From Terriglobales bacterium (GTDB lineage: Bacteria > Acidobacteriota > Terriglobia > Terriglobales > Acidobacteriaceae), in assembly GCA_035561515.1 (NCBI GenBank), contig DATMXP010000044.1, positions 1 to 64,000 of the forward strand: a stretch of 64,000 nucleotides of DNA, read 5' to 3'. The position numbers were made by a program, and so were the translations under genes. The notes under the pieces were generated by a model. The model made no database searches and was not told where the DNA came from. It saw only the letters and a program-made list of their open reading frames with translations. How positions within the stretch are numbered: the stretch's first letter is position 1; every line of letters starts with the position of its first letter. Below, one piece after another: positions 35,004 through 43,151 of the stretch.

Positions 35004-35879
35004 ATGACTGCGAAGGCTAAGAAGTGGGTTCACCATCCAAAATTCGGTGTCGGACTGGTCACTGACGAGTACGACGAAAAATACTCGATCTCCTTCGTTT
35101 CCTTTGGCGATAAGATCCTTCTCAAGACTGCTGTGGTGGATGGTGCACCGCCCACCCCGAATTTCACATTTAAGTCTTCGCCGTCCCGAAGGCCCTCGCG
35201 TTTCAAAGTTCAGAAAGCGCGCCGCAAACCGGTCCCCACCTTTGACCATCTTGTCGATGTTTTCAAAGGTTATTACCCTGGCGGGTTTGATGGTGAGAAG
35301 TTCCAAAGATTGGAAAGGGACTACAAGTTTCGGGCTGTTAATTTCGTCAGGAGCGAACTCAGTGAGCGGAAGTTCCGAAAGTTACTTCGGAATTCCGATC
35401 ACAAAGGAATTTGCAAACTCGCATTCAAAGCCGTTAACTTCACGAACCTTATCTACCAGCAAGAGAAAATAAAGCTGAGAGATTGCCTGAAGGCCGTTGA
35501 AGATCAGGAAAAGTTCTCTCAACAGCTGTTCAACGTCTTGTACGGTTCTGCCGAGTTTTCGTTACGCTTTGAATCTTGGTGTGCTCTCTTAGCTGAGCTC
35601 GGCGATTGTTATAAATGGACAATTGCAACGTACTTTTCGTTCCTGGAAAGCCAAGGCGATCGAATGTTCTTCAAACCTGCTCCGACAAAGTGCATCGCAG
35701 ATTCCCTGGGCTTTGCACTGAATTACAAGACAGAACCGAACTGGTTCACGTATTCAAAATTGATGGAATTGGCTAAGTCTGTAGAGCAGGAGCTACGCAG
35801 AAGGGGATTAGTTCCGAAATCGGGCATCGATATCCAAGGTTTTATTTGGGCATCTGTGAAGATTGAGTCTGGCGTCTGA
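35004..35879 (+). CDS. protein of unknown function with an N-terminal Tudor-like segment
   Basis: A 291-residue soluble protein starting at ATG 35004; the frame start at 34974 is also possible. The N-terminus WVHHPKFGVGLVTDEYDEKYSI and FGDKILL recall the small beta-barrel of CarD/DUF3553-type proteins. The following 230 residues are basic and helical, with many aromatic residues, and show no family that I know. The codon use looks less GC-rich than that of its neighbours, so recent acquisition is possible. Confidence 0.6.
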   Translation: MTAKAKKWVHHPKFGVGLVTDEYDEKYSISFVSFGDKILLKTAVVDGAPPTPNFTFKSSPSRRPSRFKVQKARRKPVPTFDHLVDVFKGYYPGGFDGEKFQRLERDYKFRAVNFVRSELSERKFRKLLRNSDHKGICKLAFKAVNFTNLIYQQEKIKLRDCLKAVEDQEKFSQQLFNVLYGSAEFSLRFESWCALLAELGDCYKWTIATYFSFLESQGDRMFFKPAPTKCIADSLGFALNYKTEPNWFTYSKLMELAKSVEQELRRRGLVPKSGIDIQGFIWASVKIESGV

Positions 35880-35921
35880 AGTTGATGGGAACGCATGGTG
35901 CGCGTTCTCACCACGCCCCCC

Positions 35922-36980
35922 TCACGCCGCCCTCTTCACCCTCTCCCTCACCCCCGACGCCCACGCCAGCAGTTCATCCCGCGACATGAAATTCAGGATC
36001 CGCTCTTTCGGCACACCCGCCATCAGCGCCGACGCCGCCGAGTACTCCATGAAACGCAGTTGTGCCGCCCCATGCGAATCCGTGCCCAGCGAGATGCGGC
36101 AGCCCGCCTTCTTCGCCACCTTCACCAGGTCCACATTCAGGTCCTGGCGGTCCGGATAACCGTCAATCTCCACCGCCTTGTCCAGCTCCGCCGCCACCCC
36201 GAACACCCGCTCCCAGTCCGCCGTCAGCCCCAGCCGGTAGTTGTACACCCGACCCCGCGGATGCCCCAGGATGTGTACCTCCGGGTTTCGCAGCGCCGCA
36301 ACGTACCGCGACGTCTGGTCTTCCTTCGTCCGCAGCGACGAATGAAAACACCCCAGCACCAGGTCCAGCCCTCGCAGGGCCGCCGCGTCCATGTCCCCTT
36401 CTCCGCGCGGATTGATGTTCAGCTCCGCCGACTGCAACACCGTCAGCCCCCGCGCCCGCACGCGGTCGTTAACCGCAGCGATCTCTTTCGCCTCCTTCGC
36501 CAACTGGCGCTCATCGATCCCGCCCGCGATGCTCAGCCCCTTCGTGTGGTCCGTGATCGCCACGTACTCATAACCGCGCTCCACCGCCGCCTCGGCCATC
36601 TCCTCCACCGACGCCTCGCCGTCGCTCCACGTCGTGTGCATCTGCAGGTCGCCGCGCACCCCGCGCAACCATCCTGGACGCTTCGCCAGCGCCCGCCGCG
36701 CCTGCGGCACCGTCAAAAATCCAGCGCGGATCGCCGGCACCTCCGGCACCTCTGGAGGCTTCTCCACCCACCGCTCGATCAGCTTCCCGATGTACGGACC
36801 AACCCCCGCCAGCTCCATCGGCGACCGGCCCTCCCGCAACAGGTCCGCCACCTCTTCTGGCCACATGAAAGCCTTTCGCGACGCCCCGCGTAACGCCTTC
36901 TTCGCCGGCATCTTCGCCCCCTCCGACTCCAACGCCAGCAGCTCCGCAATCTCCGCATTCGTAACCGTGTGCCTTGCCAT
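35922..36980 (-). CDS. PHP-domain protein with helix-hairpin-helix N-terminus (PolX-C-terminal type)
   Basis: A 352-residue metal-dependent phosphoesterase-like protein. The first 75 residues include the helix-hairpin-helix segment MELAGVGPYIGKLI. The PHP domain shows all its metal motifs: DLQMHTTWSDG, AITDHTKGL, ELNINP, GCFHSS, GHPRG and SLGTDSHG. In bacterial PolX this PHP domain follows a polymerase domain; here no polymerase domain is present, so it is a free-standing relative that may act on DNA ends. The protein ends in basic residues. It is convergent with the preceding unknown gene. Confidence 0.85.
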   Translation of the reverse strand: MARHTVTNAEIAELLALESEGAKMPAKKALRGASRKAFMWPEEVADLLREGRSPMELAGVGPYIGKLIERWVEKPPEVPEVPAIRAGFLTVPQARRALAKRPGWLRGVRGDLQMHTTWSDGEASVEEMAEAAVERGYEYVAITDHTKGLSIAGGIDERQLAKEAKEIAAVNDRVRARGLTVLQSAELNINPRGEGDMDAAALRGLDLVLGCFHSSLRTKEDQTSRYVAALRNPEVHILGHPRGRVYNYRLGLTADWERVFGVAAELDKAVEIDGYPDRQDLNVDLVKVAKKAGCRISLGTDSHGAAQLRFMEYSAASALMAGVPKERILNFMSRDELLAWASGVRERVKRAA

Positions 36981-37314
36981 GCCATGTTGGATGCGTTGCC
37001 TCCTTCACGTCATGCTGCTCACGTCACCCTCTGCTGCTCATGTCATGCTGCTGCTCACGTTACCCTCTTCTGCTGGTGTCACCCTGAGGAGGGCGTCAGC
37101 CCGACGAAGGGCCTATGCATTTCACACGGTGGACGCACTTTGCTCTTCCGCATTCACCCTCACGCTCACATCACCCTGCTGCTCATGTCACCCTGAGGAG
37201 GGCGTCAGCCCGACGAAGGGCCTATGCACTTCGCGACCGCCCCATTGTGGCGCCGGCGACTCGCCGGCTGTCGCGTGGGCGACCCGCCCACGCCTGCATC
37301 GCTCGGCGAGGCCG
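36981..37314. repeat. intergenic repeat region A
   Basis: Short GCTGCTCATGTCA-type units are followed by two copies of a 45-base element at 37079-37123 and 37188-37232 that begins TCACCCTGAGGAGGGCGTCA. The second copy is followed by a GC-rich unit holding the perfect hairpin GCGTGGGC / GCCCACGC (37273-37293, loop GACCC). The same composite recurs at 38241-38352. No gene is seen. Confidence 0.85.
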
Positions 37315-38154
37315 TCAGCCCGAGCCACCCTCCACCTCGAACACGTTGATCCGGTAGGACCCCATCACCCTCCAAAGTAGCCTGGTCACCACCCGGTAAA
37401 TCATTCGTCCTCGCCACGACAGCTTCGCCTTCACGCTCTCGTGCATGTCCGCCATTGTGCGCGACTCCACCAGCCGCAACCCGATCCCCCACCCTTCCAT
37501 CTCCTTCGGATCGTTGCACGCCCACCGGAATCGTGCGCGCAGCTTCTGGCGCTCATGGTCGCGGTTGCCATGCTCCATCGCCCTCTGCGACGCCGTATCC
37601 AGCACCACCCATGCTCCCGGGAAATTGCCGGCGATCTGCCTTAACGCCGTCTTTACCGCCTCCTCGCCGAGATACACCAACACCGTCTCCGCCACAAAGC
37701 AATACGGTCCCGGACTCTCCTTCACCCGCGCTATCCATCCGGCATCCACCACTGATGCCGCCAGCGTCTTCCGCCGTTCACTGTCCGTGAAGAACCTGCT
37801 GCGCAGAGCCGCGGTGTCCGGCAAATCGAGATCGAACCAGTGCAGCCTGCCGTTGTCCAGCCGCTCGAACCTGGTGTTCAGCCCCGCTCCGATCTCCACC
37901 ACCGTGCCCGCCGGATGCCGCCTCAAAAACTCCTTCACCATCTCGTCGAAGCTGGCCGTCCGCAGAACGCACCCCGCCATCCGCCGCCGCTGGTTGAACC
38001 TCTCGAAGTCCCACTCGATCGCGTCCACCATCTCCACGGCCTTGGGGTCGTTCAGGATCGAAGGCCTCCGGCCGGCGTCCAGCGCCCTCGCATAGAGCGG
38101 AACCAGCAGCGTCTCCTCTACCGCGCCCAGTTGAACCCGCTCCTTCGTCGCCAT
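37315..38154 (-). CDS. leucine carboxyl methyltransferase-family (SAM) methyltransferase
   Basis: A 279-residue SAM-dependent methyltransferase of the LCM/PPM1 family, which in bacteria includes O-methyltransferases of secondary metabolism. Motif I is VVEIGAGLNTRFERL, preceded by the family RTASFDEMVKEFL, and followed by HWFDLDLPD and VAETVLVYL. The C-terminus ends close to the repeat region, and the last codons abut the GC-rich unit. The ATG is at 38154. The target is unknown. Confidence 0.8.
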   Translation of the reverse strand: MATKERVQLGAVEETLLVPLYARALDAGRRPSILNDPKAVEMVDAIEWDFERFNQRRRMAGCVLRTASFDEMVKEFLRRHPAGTVVEIGAGLNTRFERLDNGRLHWFDLDLPDTAALRSRFFTDSERRKTLAASVVDAGWIARVKESPGPYCFVAETVLVYLGEEAVKTALRQIAGNFPGAWVVLDTASQRAMEHGNRDHERQKLRARFRWACNDPKEMEGWGIGLRLVESRTMADMHESVKAKLSWRGRMIYRVVTRLLWRVMGSYRINVFEVEGGSG

Positions 38155-38465
38155 ATCGGCGAATTATCGTCCCGGTGCGCCAGGATTTCTGTGATGGCGG
38201 GTGCCCCATTCAACCCTCTTTTGATTGAGTGGAGTTGTTGTCACCCTGAGGAGGGCGTCAGCCCGACGAAGGGCCTATGCATTTCGCGGCGGCTGCCCAT
38301 TGCTTGTAGCACCGGCGTCTCGCCGGCTGTCGCGTGGGCGACCCGCCCACGCCTGCATCCGGCACCACGACCTCTGGGTCGAAACACCGCATCCCGTGCG
38401 GCATGTCACATCTGACTAACGCGGAAGTTCTTTAGAATCCTACTGCCTTCTTTTGGATTGTGGCG
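38155..38465. repeat. intergenic repeat region B
   Basis: The 45-base element (38241-38285) and the GC-rich unit with hairpin GCGTGGGC / GCCCACGC (38332-38352) recur here in the same order as in region A. Both sides of the methyltransferase gene therefore carry the same composite in the same orientation. No gene is seen. Confidence 0.85.
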
Positions 38466-38572
38466 GGCACCGGTGACGAGATCCTTGGTGGTGGGAATCC
38501 ACCAGGAGTGGATCGCCCCGGCTGCAACCGGGGCGGTTCTTTATTGCGCCCACCGAAAGGAGGTGGTGTCCT
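38466..38572 (+). promoter_or_regulatory. structured leader of a small membrane peptide gene
   Basis: Three hairpins precede the ORF. GATCC (38480-38484) / GGATC (38510-38514) encloses TGGTGG / CCACCA with loop TGGGAAT. Next, CGCCCCGG / CCGGGGCG (38514-38535) with tail GTTCTTTATT looks like an attenuator. Last, CCACC / GGTGG (38550-38566) covers the Shine-Dalgarno GAAAGGAGGTG. It suggests regulation by attenuation or by ribosome access. I could not match it to a named riboswitch. Confidence 0.6.
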
Positions 38573-38683
38573 ATGCGTCAGATGAGGTTAAACATTGCAA
38601 TCACGATCGATCATCGATTCGTGCTTGCCGTGTCGTTGGGCCTGGTCAGCGTACTGGGCATCGTGCTGCTGCTTAACAAGTAG
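38573..38683 (+). CDS. 36-residue single-span membrane peptide
   Basis: ATG at 38573 reads 36 residues, with a C-terminal hydrophobic helix VLAVSLGLVSVLGIVLLL followed by N-K. The ribosome site GAAAGGAGGTG matches 11 consecutive bases of the anti-Shine-Dalgarno tail of 16S rRNA, the best in the window, with nine bases between GGAGG and the ATG. A structured leader precedes it. Function is unknown. The strong signals favour a real gene despite its size. Confidence 0.6.
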   Translation: MRQMRLNIAITIDHRFVLAVSLGLVSVLGIVLLLNK

Positions 38684-39298
38684 CGGCACAGCCGCCGATG
38701 TCCACGCATCGGTGGCTAACTTCAGCAATATTCTACCCCCGTACGTCAACCACCACGCCGCGTCATCCGCGGCCCGTTTTGGGAAATCCGTTGTCAAGGG
38801 GGTCAAAGCCCTCAAAAATTCGTAACTTGCTGATTTAACGGCAAATATAAATTCCAGAATGTTGGCATACTGCCCCCACCCAGATTGCTATCCTGAAAAT
38901 GTAGGTGGTTTTCGTTCTTTGTCATTCTGAGTTCTGAGGCAAAGCCGAAGAACCTCTGTACCTTGTTTTTGGGTTTGTCATTCTGAGGCGTAGCCGAAGA
39001 ACCTGTGTACTTGTTTTTTTGTCATTCTGACCCTGACGCTGAAACGAAGTGAAGCGGAAGGGGAAGAATCCCTATATTCACGCAAAGTCTTCAGGAGGAG
39101 AGCTTTGCCAACGACCAACGACTAACAACGAACGACTTGTTTATTTAACTCCTTTGTTTTCATATACAGGCCGTATTGTCTTGATTTCAAAGGATTTACA
39201 AGCCCTTTGTTTTCATATACGAAGAATTCCACGCTCGCGTAACTGCTTTGTTTTCTTATTGAAGGCGAAAACAGGGGGGGAGGGGGTCCCCCCCACAC
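38684..39298. repeat. 615-base repeat-rich intergenic stretch
   Basis: Three related units begin GTCATTCTGA: 38921-38965, 38977-39013 and 39021-39075. The first two share AGCCGAAGAACCT, and the third has GAAGCGGAAGGGGAAGAATCC. After these come copies of a CTTTGTTTTC motif (39151, 39203, 39244) and a G-tract of seven and five bases followed by eight C bases (39272-39294). No gene is seen. Confidence 0.8.
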
Positions 39299-40021
39299 TT
39301 AGCGGGCCAGCAGAATCTTTTCCACCCTCAACCGGTCGTCCTCCGTATCCACGCCGACGGTATCGAACGCCGTCTCCGCCACATGGATTGGCACACCGTT
39401 ATCCAGGAACCGCAACTGCTCCAGTCGCTCACTGAGTTCGAGCCGTGATTCCGGCCACCGGATGAAGCTTTCCAGCGCCGCCGGACGGTACGCATAAAAG
39501 CCGAGGTGCTTGAAGTACTCGACCGTGCCCGCCCGATCGCGATCGAACGGAATCGTCGCCCGCGAAAAATACAGCGCGCGGCCATCAAGCGCCGTAACGA
39601 CCTTCACGGCATTGGGATTGCCAACGTCCTCGGCGCCGCAGCGGGTCTTGACCGTACCGACCTGCACCGCCGGGTCCTGCATCAGGCCGACGAGCGCATC
39701 CAGATGCTCAGGCCGCGTGAGTGGTTCGTCGCCCTGCACGTTCACGTAAACATCCGCCGCAACCGTGCGCGAGACCTCGTAAACGCGCTCGGTCCCGCTC
39801 TTGCACTCCGGCGACGTCATCCGGAACATCCACCCATTCTCCCGGCACACGGCGGCGATCTCCTCGGAGTCGGTCGCAACAATCACTTCGTCCAGCAGCT
39901 TCGAGGCCCTTGCCGCCTCGTAAACCCAGGCCAGCATCGGACGCCCGGCAATGGGCAAAAGAATTTTTCGCGGAAGCCGCGTGGAGCCAAGACGCGCAGG
40001 AATGACAGCAACAATGTGCAT
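39299..40021 (-). CDS. kdsB: 3-deoxy-manno-octulosonate cytidylyltransferase
   Basis: Activates KDO to CMP-KDO for lipid A core assembly, in the cytoplasm. The nucleotidyltransferase motif IPARLGSTRLPRKIL is at residues 7-21, with VATDSEEI, the VNVQGDEP metal and substrate site, and FKHLGFYAYRP. The 240-residue length is standard. Its presence shows the organism makes KDO-containing lipopolysaccharide. It lies 15 bases upstream, in its own direction, of nothing else but follows the M48 protease gene by that gap, so they may be co-transcribed. Confidence 0.95.
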   Translation of the reverse strand: MHIVAVIPARLGSTRLPRKILLPIAGRPMLAWVYEAARASKLLDEVIVATDSEEIAAVCRENGWMFRMTSPECKSGTERVYEVSRTVAADVYVNVQGDEPLTRPEHLDALVGLMQDPAVQVGTVKTRCGAEDVGNPNAVKVVTALDGRALYFSRATIPFDRDRAGTVEYFKHLGFYAYRPAALESFIRWPESRLELSERLEQLRFLDNGVPIHVAETAFDTVGVDTEDDRLRVEKILLAR

Positions 40022-40036
40022 AGCTGAATACTAAAT

Positions 40037-41185
40037 TTAGGAGTTGGGATTTGCGACAGACGATTGAAAATCCTGCGCTGCTGCGATCCGCTTCCCAATC
40101 GGCGGATGCGAATGGAACCAGATCTCCACGAACCGCGACGGATTCCGCTCCGCCAGGTTCTGGTCCGCCAGCTTATTCATCGACGAGATGAACGGACCCA
40201 CCGCCGGAATCGACTCCAGCGAGTACCGGTCCGCCTCCCGCTCCTTCTGCCTCGAGTAAGCATTCATAATCGGCATCAGCAGAAATGACATCACGGTAGT
40301 CAGCAGCACCAGCAGGGGCACGCTGGCAAAATCATGCAGCATCGGAAAAAATTCTTTCTCGACGGCGAAGTTCAGCGCCTGCGCGACAACCCAGAATCCA
40401 ATCAGCGAAACCCCGATCTGTAGCGCGATGCTCTTCAAGATGTGCTTGTGAACATGATGTCCAAGCTCATGCGCCAAAACAGCTTCGATCTCGTCAGACG
40501 TGTAATTCTCTATCAGCGTATCGGCGAGAATAATCCTGCGCGTAGCGCCCAAACCTGCAAGCGCGGCATTCGCCTTCTTGCTCTTCTCCGACAGCTTCCA
40601 TTCGTAAACACCGCGAACGCGAGTTCCAGCCTTCTCGCTCAGCTTGATCAGCCGCTTTGAGAGCTCATCATTCTCCAGCGGCGTGAACTTGTAGAACAGC
40701 GGAAACAAAACCACCGGCGCAATCTGCGCGAAGAAGATCGCCAGCGCGTTATAAACCACCCAAACGATCAGCCACCAAACGCCTGGCTCGAGGCGAATGA
40801 CGTTGTAGATCATCTCCACCAGGATCGTCGCAATCACCAGACCAACGAGCCAGCCTTTGGTTTCGTCCCACAGCCACGACTTCAGCTTCTGGTTCGAGAG
40901 GTTGAACTGGTGCTCTAGTCGGAAAGAGTAGTAGTCGAGGCCAAATCCCAGGGCTTTGCTGATCACCAGCAGCATCGCGACGTAGAAGAACACCGCGAGC
41001 GAGTAGCTCTGGCCCGCTGCGCCGTAAGCCCAGTCGCGTAGCGTCGCGCTCCATCCGGTCGCCAACAACACCACCAGGAACACCACGTTGATGAGCAGGT
41101 CGGCAATCGTGAGTCGCCGCTTGATCCGGTTGTATTCCCGGACTTCCGGCGTGTCGTTCGTCTGGGCTGAGGCTGAAAACGTCAT
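40037..41185 (-). CDS. M48-family membrane metallopeptidase (Ste24-like)
   Basis: A 382-residue membrane protease with the zinc site HELGH at 239-243 and a downstream glutamate in EREADRYSLE. At least six hydrophobic segments are visible: two near the N-terminus, two before the zinc site and two after it. The order fits the Ste24/CAAX-prenyl-protease-like family, which in bacteria acts in membrane protein quality control. It is upstream of kdsB in the same direction. Confidence 0.9.
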   Translation of the reverse strand: MTFSASAQTNDTPEVREYNRIKRRLTIADLLINVVFLVVLLATGWSATLRDWAYGAAGQSYSLAVFFYVAMLLVISKALGFGLDYYSFRLEHQFNLSNQKLKSWLWDETKGWLVGLVIATILVEMIYNVIRLEPGVWWLIVWVVYNALAIFFAQIAPVVLFPLFYKFTPLENDELSKRLIKLSEKAGTRVRGVYEWKLSEKSKKANAALAGLGATRRIILADTLIENYTSDEIEAVLAHELGHHVHKHILKSIALQIGVSLIGFWVVAQALNFAVEKEFFPMLHDFASVPLLVLLTTVMSFLLMPIMNAYSRQKEREADRYSLESIPAVGPFISSMNKLADQNLAERNPSRFVEIWFHSHPPIGKRIAAAQDFQSSVANPNS

Positions 41186-41215
41186 GTTGCCGTGAAATTG
41201 TACCCTGTTGGCGCT

Positions 41216-41743
41216 TCAGAGGCTCACAGGTTCGAACTCCAGTTCAAGCCCGAGCGGTCCCGTAAAGCGGTTGGTCAAATTAGCAAGCCCGCAAAGCAGA
41301 TGCAGATCAACAATCTGCTGGTCGCTGAAATGTTCCTTAAGCTTTGCGACGTCGTCATCCGCGATGCCACCTGGATCGCGTGTCAGTTTCTCGGCGTACT
41401 GCAAAGCAACCTGTTCGGTCTCGGGAAATCTGGTGAGATCTCCGGCCTTCAGCGCTCGCCAACCATCCACGTCAAGTCCTACAGTGGTTGACGATTTCAT
41501 GTGGTGCTGCGCGCAGTAGTTACATCCGTTGAGGAATGAAACTCGGAGATACACCTTTTCCCACAGGCTGCGGTCGAGGCTCATGCCTGCTGCGACATTG
41601 AACGACAGGAACGGAAGCAGCGCATGGTGATTGTGCGCCATGGCCTTGTGAATCGCTGCCGGCTTCCCGCGCAGTCGATGTTCGTAGATCTGCTGCACCT
41701 CAGGCCGTGCCGACGCAGGCTCGATCAATGAAACGCGTGCCAT
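41216..41743 (-). CDS. carboxymuconolactone decarboxylase/AhpD-like protein
   Basis: A 175-residue protein of the AhpD/CMD family, small helical proteins that often act as peroxidase partners. The redox motif CNYCAQHH gives two cysteines and the conserved His. The frame starts at 41833, but ATG 41743 has AAAGGAA upstream and gives a typical N-terminus (MARVSLIEPA), so I use it. The divergent trmFO promoter lies between the two starts. Confidence 0.85.
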   Translation of the reverse strand: MARVSLIEPASARPEVQQIYEHRLRGKPAAIHKAMAHNHHALLPFLSFNVAAGMSLDRSLWEKVYLRVSFLNGCNYCAQHHMKSSTTVGLDVDGWRALKAGDLTRFPETEQVALQYAEKLTRDPGGIADDDVAKLKEHFSDQQIVDLHLLCGLANLTNRFTGPLGLELEFEPVSL

Positions 41744-41772
41744 CAAGTTCCTTTCTGGATAAATCGGAACCG

Positions 41773-41778
41773 TATAAT
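41773..41778 (+). promoter_or_regulatory. -10 element for trmFO
   Basis: A perfect TATAAT. Transcription would begin near 41785, downstream of the first in-frame ATG (41781), which supports 41811 as the translation start. The -35 is not clear. Confidence 0.5.
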
Positions 41779-41810
41779 AGATGCAACGCCTCGTCCGCGG
41801 AATCAACTTC

Positions 41811-43151
41811 ATGACAGCACGAATCAAGATCATCGGTGCCGGACTTGCCGGCTCAGAAGTTGCCTGGCAATGTGCACGCCGTGGCGTGGAGGTTGACCTC
41901 TACGAAATGCGGCCAGTGCGCACCACTCCTGCGCACGAGAGCTCGAATTTTGCGGAGTTGGTCTGTTCGAATTCATTGAAATCCGACAGCGAAAACACTG
42001 CTCCCTGGCTGCTGAAAGAGGAGATGCGGCGCGCCGGGTCGCTGCTGATGGAAGTCGCCCGACAGGCACAGGTACCTGCAGGGCACGCGCTGGCTGTAGA
42101 TCGCGATGTTTTCGCGCAAAAAGTGACGGACGCCATCGAAGCTGAGCCGCGCATCCATGTTCATCGTGAGGAAGTCACGACGGTGGACGAAGCGAATGAC
42201 ATTACGGTGATTGCCACCGGGCCGCTTACGTCGGATGCACTTTCGCAGGAGATCGCCCGGCTCTCGGGGAGCAACCATCTCTTCTTCTACGATTCCATTT
42301 CGCCGATTGTTGAGGCGGACTCGATTGATATGTCGCGCGTGTACATGGCCGCACGCTACGACAAAGGAACAGCCGATTACATCAATTGTCCGTTTTCGAA
42401 AGAAGAGTACGACCGCTTCTACGACGCGCTAATCGAGGCACAGTCGGTCGAAGCCAAGGAATGGGAGAAGCTCAACTACTTCGAAGGCTGCCTTCCGATT
42501 GAAGAGATCGCAAGGCGCGGACGCGACACCCTGCGCTTTGGCCCGATGAAGCCCGTAGGACTCCGCGACCCACAGACTGGAAAAACGCCCTACGCGGTGG
42601 TTCAACTCCGGCAAGAAAACCTGCGGGCAGATTCCTACAACATTGTTGGTTTTCAGAATCATTTGAAATTTGGCGAGCAAGCCAAAGTGATGCGGCTGAT
42701 ACCTGGACTCGAGAATGCGAAATTCCTGCGTTACGGGCAAATTCACCGCAATACGTATATCAACTCTCCGGCTTTGCTGATGGAGACGCTGCAGATGCGC
42801 GAGCATCCCAAAGTGCTTTTTGCGGGACAGATTTCCGGCGTAGAAGGTTACGTCGAGTCGATCGCGACGGGTCTTATGGCGGGCATGCATGCAGCCGCAC
42901 TACAGCAAGGAGCGACGCCCGTGGCGCCGCCCCGAGCATCGGCGTTCGGATCACTTGTGAACTACATTGCACACGCGGAGTCGAAATCGTTCCAGCCGGC
43001 CAACATCACGTTTGATCTGCTGCCACCGTGGCCGGAAAAGATCCGGGACAAGAAACTACGGCACCAGAAGCAATGCGAACTGGCGCTACAGCAGTTTAAT
43101 GAATGGCAAATACGTTTTGAGGAGTCGCTGGCCGGAACTGCTACCAGCTAG
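41811..43151 (+). CDS. trmFO: methylenetetrahydrofolate-tRNA-(uracil-5-)-methyltransferase
   Basis: Makes 5-methyluridine at position 54 in the tRNA T-loop, with folate and FAD. The FAD-binding GAGLAGSEVAWQ is at residues 9-20, the catalytic-region cysteine is Cys52 in LVCSNSLKSD, and the family signatures NHLFFYDSISPIVEAD and GQISGVEGYVES are present. I start at ATG 41811 (446 residues). Its 3' end overlaps the convergent aldolase gene by four bases. Note that the tRNA-like arm of small RNA C carries the U54-type sequence that such enzymes target. Confidence 0.95.
   Translation: MTARIKIIGAGLAGSEVAWQCARRGVEVDLYEMRPVRTTPAHESSNFAELVCSNSLKSDSENTAPWLLKEEMRRAGSLLMEVARQAQVPAGHALAVDRDVFAQKVTDAIEAEPRIHVHREEVTTVDEANDITVIATGPLTSDALSQEIARLSGSNHLFFYDSISPIVEADSIDMSRVYMAARYDKGTADYINCPFSKEEYDRFYDALIEAQSVEAKEWEKLNYFEGCLPIEEIARRGRDTLRFGPMKPVGLRDPQTGKTPYAVVQLRQENLRADSYNIVGFQNHLKFGEQAKVMRLIPGLENAKFLRYGQIHRNTYINSPALLMETLQMREHPKVLFAGQISGVEGYVESIATGLMAGMHAAALQQGATPVAPPRASAFGSLVNYIAHAESKSFQPANITFDLLPPWPEKIRDKKLRHQKQCELALQQFNEWQIRFEESLAGTATS

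Noticed and set aside
36981-38572. A CRISPR array suggested by repeated units around 37-38 kb
   Set aside because: The units are three copies at irregular spacing of 109 and over 1000 bases with a gene in between, and have no spacer pattern.
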